Shown here: positions 13,176-15,740 of the stretch, in pieces
How the letters are laid out: every line of letters starts with the position of its first letter
Position numbering within the stretch: position 1 is the first letter of the stretch
Made by a program: the position numbers and the translations under genes
Notes under the pieces: generated by a model
Told to the model about the DNA's origin: nothing
Databases searched by the model: none
Seen by the model: the letters and a program-made list of their open reading frames with translations, nothing else
Assembly: GCA_919901895.1 (NCBI GenBank)
Contig: CAKKQI010000151.1
Span: 1 to 15,740, forward strand
Direction: 5' to 3'
DNA from: Candidatus Brocadiaceae bacterium
Lineage (GTDB): Bacteria; Planctomycetota; MHYJ01; JACQXL01; CAKKQI01
Length of the DNA: 15,740 nucleotides

Positions 13176-13280
13176 TACCCAAGGGCTTTCACTGGGTATT
13201 AAGTTTCCCACGCTAAAGCGTGGCACCCAATTCGCCTTAGGCGGACTGTTGTTGGGTGTTAGGCTTTAGCCTAATGGGAA
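13176..13280. repeat. Cluster of nested hairpins between glcD and glcF
   Basis: In order: TACCCA/TGGGTA (13176-13181, 13193-13198); CCACGCT-AA-AGCGTGG (13208-13223); CACCCAA (13224-13230) pairing with TTGGGTG (13252-13258) around CGCC-TTA-GGCG (13233-13243); and TTAGGC-TTTA-GCCTAA (13259-13274). TTCCCA (13205-13210) and TGGGAA (13275-13280) can close the last three into one multi-armed fold. It occupies most of the 145-bp gap and is not followed by a T-run, so a simple terminator is unlikely. Confidence 0.65.
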
Positions 13281-13299
13281 CAATGTGAGATTCCATAAT

Positions 13300-14640
13300 A
13301 TGAACACACAAACCGCTTTTCCGGATTGGGTATCCGAACTGGATAAATGCGCCAGGTGCGGCACGTGTCGCTCGGTCTGCCCTGTTTTCAAGCAATTATC
13401 AGATGAAACCATGGTCGCCCGCGGGCGGTTGGTCCTGATTAAAGCCGCCCTTGAAAAAAACTTGCCCATCAGTCCTTATCTTACCAAAATCGTGGATTGC
13501 TGTCTGCTTTGTTTACGATGCCAGACGGCCTGCCCCTCACTGGTTAAAACTGGCCCAGCTATCCAATCCGCCCGGGCCTGGTTAGTTAAAAAGCAGGGAT
13601 TGCCTTTATCTTTGAAATTCGGATTCCGGATTGTCCTGCCGCATAAAAAAATCTATGATTTTTTCATGAAACTATTAAGTTTTACCCAGACTGCCTTAGG
13701 AAGATTTTTTAAAAATATTAAACCCTTAGCCGGACGCCCGGGTCAGCTAAGGCATCTGCCTTTTGTTTTCTCTAATCTTTTAACGCCGCTAAATCTGGGC
13801 CGGCAGGTTCCGCCCATCCAGTCTGAACCGGCTCTTAAAAATTTACCCGGACGTTATAACGCTCCGCATAAAAAACTTACTGTAGCAATCTTTAGCGGCT
13901 GCCTGATTAACTATGTTTATCCCCAAATTTTGCGGTCAATGACGGAGGTCTTACGCCGGGCCGGGATTTCTTTTATTTTACCAAAAGACCAGGTTTGTTG
14001 CGGAATTCCGGCGCTGGTGTACGGCGATACCACGACCGCACGCCGGTTGGCCCGGAAAAATATCCAGGCGCTTCAACCGGAAAAAGTTGACTTTATCCTG
14101 ACCGCTTGCGGCACCTGTGGACAGATGCTTAAAGAAGAATACACCACGCTATATCATGGCAACAAAACGGACCAATTATTAACAACCCAAATCACCGCCT
14201 TAAGGAATAAAGTCATTGATGTCATGGAATTTATCAACAAACATACCGATTTATCTCCGGTCCAACAAAAAATCTCAACGACTTACCATACCCCCTGTCA
14301 TTTTCTCTGGAATAACTCCGCGGAAATAACTAAAAGCATCCTGCAAAAAATTTCCGACTACCAGGAAACAGATAAAGAAGGGCTCTGTTGCGGCGGTGGT
14401 GGGTTATTCAGTTTAAAATACCAGAAATTGGGATTGGCTATCGGTCGTTTAAAAATGGACACGCTATCCTCTTTTCCCGCCGCTGGAAGGATAAGCAACC
14501 AGGCGCCGGAATCTCGAAAGTCATATTTAATTACCGGTTGTCCCGGTTGTATGATGCAGTTAACCTGGCTTCTTAAAGAAACCGGAATGAATTATATCCA
14601 AGTTGCTCACTCAATTGAATTTTTCAACCGGGCGTTATGA
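13300..14640 (+). CDS. glcF: Glycolate/lactate oxidase iron-sulfur subunit (GlcF family)
   Basis: The electron-transfer partner of GlcD, at the cytoplasmic face of the membrane. Starting at this ATG it has 446 residues; a GTG at 13285 would add five. It contains two ferredoxin-type [4Fe-4S] motifs: CARCGTCRSVCP (Cys17, 20, 23, 27) and CLLCLRCQTACP (Cys68, 71, 74, 78). Two cysteine-rich CCG domains follow: the first with FSGCLINYVYP, VCCGIPAL and TACGTCGQ (about 195-275), the second with YHTPCHF, CCGGGGLFS and TGCPGCMMQ (about 328-420). All expected cysteines are present, so the protein looks functional. It follows glcD after a gap filled by a nested hairpin cluster, and precedes a sigma-54 regulator gene. 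Whether glycolate or lactate is the substrate cannot be decided here. Confidence 0.9.
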   Translation: MNTQTAFPDWVSELDKCARCGTCRSVCPVFKQLSDETMVARGRLVLIKAALEKNLPISPYLTKIVDCCLLCLRCQTACPSLVKTGPAIQSARAWLVKKQGLPLSLKFGFRIVLPHKKIYDFFMKLLSFTQTALGRFFKNIKPLAGRPGQLRHLPFVFSNLLTPLNLGRQVPPIQSEPALKNLPGRYNAPHKKLTVAIFSGCLINYVYPQILRSMTEVLRRAGISFILPKDQVCCGIPALVYGDTTTARRLARKNIQALQPEKVDFILTACGTCGQMLKEEYTTLYHGNKTDQLLTTQITALRNKVIDVMEFINKHTDLSPVQQKISTTYHTPCHFLWNNSAEITKSILQKISDYQETDKEGLCCGGGGLFSLKYQKLGLAIGRLKMDTLSSFPAAGRISNQAPESRKSYLITGCPGCMMQLTWLLKETGMNYIQVAHSIEFFNRAL

Positions 14641-14663
14641 GCCTCCCCTCGATAAGCCCTGCC

Positions 14664-14681
14664 CCCCGATGCCCATCGGGG
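14664..14681. repeat. 18-bp palindrome CCCCGAT-GCCC-ATCGGGG between glcF and the response regulator
   Basis: A perfect 7-bp stem with a 4-nt loop, the intergenic member of the CCCCGAT family. The T-run AATTTTT comes about 20 nt after the stem, so it is a poor match to a rho-independent terminator, though a weak terminator role is not excluded. Confidence 0.65.
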
Positions 14682-14731
14682 AGCGGGACAAGGAGAATAA
14701 AATTTTTCTGGTAAATACCAGGACAAAACTA

Positions 14732-14737
14732 TATACT
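14732..14737 (+). promoter_or_regulatory. Possible -10 element TATACT just before the response regulator
   Basis: TATACT matches 5 of 6 consensus bases and ends only 7 nt before the ATG at 14745. The -35 region (TGGTAA, 14709-14714) is poor. If used, the transcript would be leaderless or nearly so. Confidence 0.3.
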
Positions 14738-14744
14738 TATATTT

Positions 14745-15740
14745 ATGAAAATTCTTTTATGTGATGACGAGAAAACGATTGTCGTTACTCTTTCAGATGA
14801 ACTAAAATCAGCCGGCCACGAAGTAGTTGTTTCCGGTAACGGCAATAAGGCGTGGGAGTTAATCCAGTCCTCCGCTTCAAGCGGCTCAGCCGGATTTGAT
14901 TGTGTCCTACTTGATATTAAACTTCCTGGCCTGGACGGGCTGGAAATATTGAAGCGCATTAAAAAAATACAGCCGGATTTACCGGTAATAATTATTACCG
15001 GTTACGGAACGGTAGAAATGGCCGTGGAAGCAATGAAATTCGGCGCAGTTGATTACGTCCAAAAACCTTTTTTAAATGAAGAAATTATTCTGATTCTGGA
15101 AAAAATCCAGCAATTCCAGAACCTGCAAAAAGATTACCTCCGGCTTAAAGAACAGATACATGAACGAACCCAATTTGCCAATTTAGTCGGCAAGAGCCAG
15201 AAAATGCAAGATGTTTATAAACTGGTGGAAAGCGTTTCCAAAAGCGATGCCGGCGTATTAATTGAAGGAGAAAGCGGCACCGGCAAAGAATTGATCGCCG
15301 AGGCGATCCATTACAACGGAGTCCGAAGAAACGGACCGCTGGTCAAGATGAGTTGTTCGGTTTTTCCGGAAACTTTAATTGAATCCGAACTCTTCGGTTA
15401 TGAAAAAGGCGCGTTTACGGATGCCAAAAACCAAAAAATCGGACGATTTGAACTGGCTGATAAAGGCACTATTTTTATTGACGACATCGATGATCTGTCC
15501 CAGACCGGCCAGATAAAACTTCTGCGGGTGTTACAGGAAAAGACATTTGAACGGCTGGGCGGTACGGAAACGATTAAAATTGATATTCGGATTATTGCGG
15601 CAACTAAAGTAGATTTGTTGAGTCTGATCAAAACCGGCCGGTTCCGTGAAGATTTATATTATCGTTTGAATGTTATTACGATTAAACTGCCCCCTTTAAG
15701 AGAACGGGAAGGCGATATCATTTTACTTTTACATTATTTT
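14745..15740 (+). CDS. Sigma-54-dependent response regulator, NtrC/AtoC type (3' end outside window)
   Basis: The first 332 residues are present. The receiver domain (1-120) has the acidic pocket Asp7/Asp8, phospho-acceptor Asp57 (VLLDIKLPG), Thr85 and Lys107, with a short Ser/Gly/Ala-rich insert at 42-50. A linker follows, then the sigma-54 AAA+ domain from about 145: Walker A GESGTGKE (175-182), the sigma-54-contact loop GAFTDA (222-227) instead of GAFTGA, Walker B IFIDDID (243-249) with Asp in place of the usual Glu, and arginine fingers in GRFREDLYYRLNV (Arg301, Arg307). It activates transcription from -24/-12 promoters after phosphorylation by a partner kinase, not seen here. The DNA-binding end is missing, so targets are unknown. 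The ATG lacks a Shine-Dalgarno. Confidence 0.92.
   Translation, partial: MKILLCDDEKTIVVTLSDELKSAGHEVVVSGNGNKAWELIQSSASSGSAGFDCVLLDIKLPGLDGLEILKRIKKIQPDLPVIIITGYGTVEMAVEAMKFGAVDYVQKPFLNEEIILILEKIQQFQNLQKDYLRLKEQIHERTQFANLVGKSQKMQDVYKLVESVSKSDAGVLIEGESGTGKELIAEAIHYNGVRRNGPLVKMSCSVFPETLIESELFGYEKGAFTDAKNQKIGRFELADKGTIFIDDIDDLSQTGQIKLLRVLQEKTFERLGGTETIKIDIRIIAATKVDLLSLIKTGRFREDLYYRLNVITIKLPPLREREGDIILLLHYF
14981..15002. repeat. Perfect 22-bp palindrome inside the receiver-domain coding sequence
   Basis: ACCGGTAATAA is followed immediately by its exact reverse complement, with no loop. It encodes the conserved receiver segment LPVIIITG, so protein constraint explains part of it, but the synonymous positions also fit the symmetry. 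Confidence 0.6.

Noticed and set aside
14641..14744. Rho-independent terminator after glcF
   Set aside because: The strong stem at 14664-14681 is not followed directly by a T-run; it fits the dispersed palindrome family better.

Overview
The window (15,740 bp) comes from an uncultivated-looking, Gram-negative-type bacterium. The evidence is MEP-pathway isoprenoid synthesis (IspG), a lipoprotein signal peptide, a very large secreted multi-Ig protein and an NtrC-type sigma-54 activator. Moderate GC, 'DxTPP' Ig modules and many short GC-rich palindromes resemble candidate phyla such as Omnitrophota or Desantisbacteria, but this placement is inference and low confidence. No rRNA, tRNA, CRISPR array or transposase gene was seen.

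Left part (1-9254, minus strand). A 2560-residue secreted protein has a signal peptide, acidic low-complexity tracts, a FlgD-like segment, about five tandem Ig-like modules, a long beta-rich middle and two Big_1/invasin-like modules. Its C-terminal domain carries the His...Cys pattern of caspase-like (clan CD) cysteine peptidases. Its stop overlaps (ATGA) the start of a 366-residue lipoprotein, so the two are translationally coupled and probably act together at the cell surface. Downstream of the lipoprotein lies a headless fragment (1 to about 470) of a second copy of the Big_1 region. It is about 96% identical over 238 bp and about 70% over the rest, and its outer junction is abrupt. This points to local duplication, gene conversion and decay.

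Divergent promoter region (9255-9617). A near-consensus minus-strand promoter (TTGACA-N16-TATAGT) and a plus-strand TATAAT promoter sit back to back. The minus-strand promoter is separated from its gene by a roughly 200-bp segment bounded by a perfect 12-bp direct repeat with a short inverted repeat just inside. This suggests a small non-coding insertion in the leader.

Right part (9618-15740, plus strand). In order: ispG, an inositol-monophosphatase-family phosphatase, a GlcD-type FAD 2-hydroxyacid dehydrogenase, a GlcF-type Fe-S partner, and the first 332 residues of a sigma-54-dependent response regulator cut by the window end. GlcD and GlcF together would oxidise glycolate or lactate and pass electrons to the membrane chain. 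The upstream genes are housekeeping, and the regulator's targets cannot be read here.

The window is studded with short palindromes. Four are 17-18 bp with a 7-bp stem and a 3-4 nt loop. Three of these lie in frame within coding sequence, and the copy in glcD is flanked by a 6-bp direct repeat. Two larger compound inverted-repeat elements fill the gaps before glcD and glcF. The most unusual parts of the window are the caspase-like surface protein with its coupled lipoprotein, the mosaic duplicate beside it, and these small insertion-like repeats.
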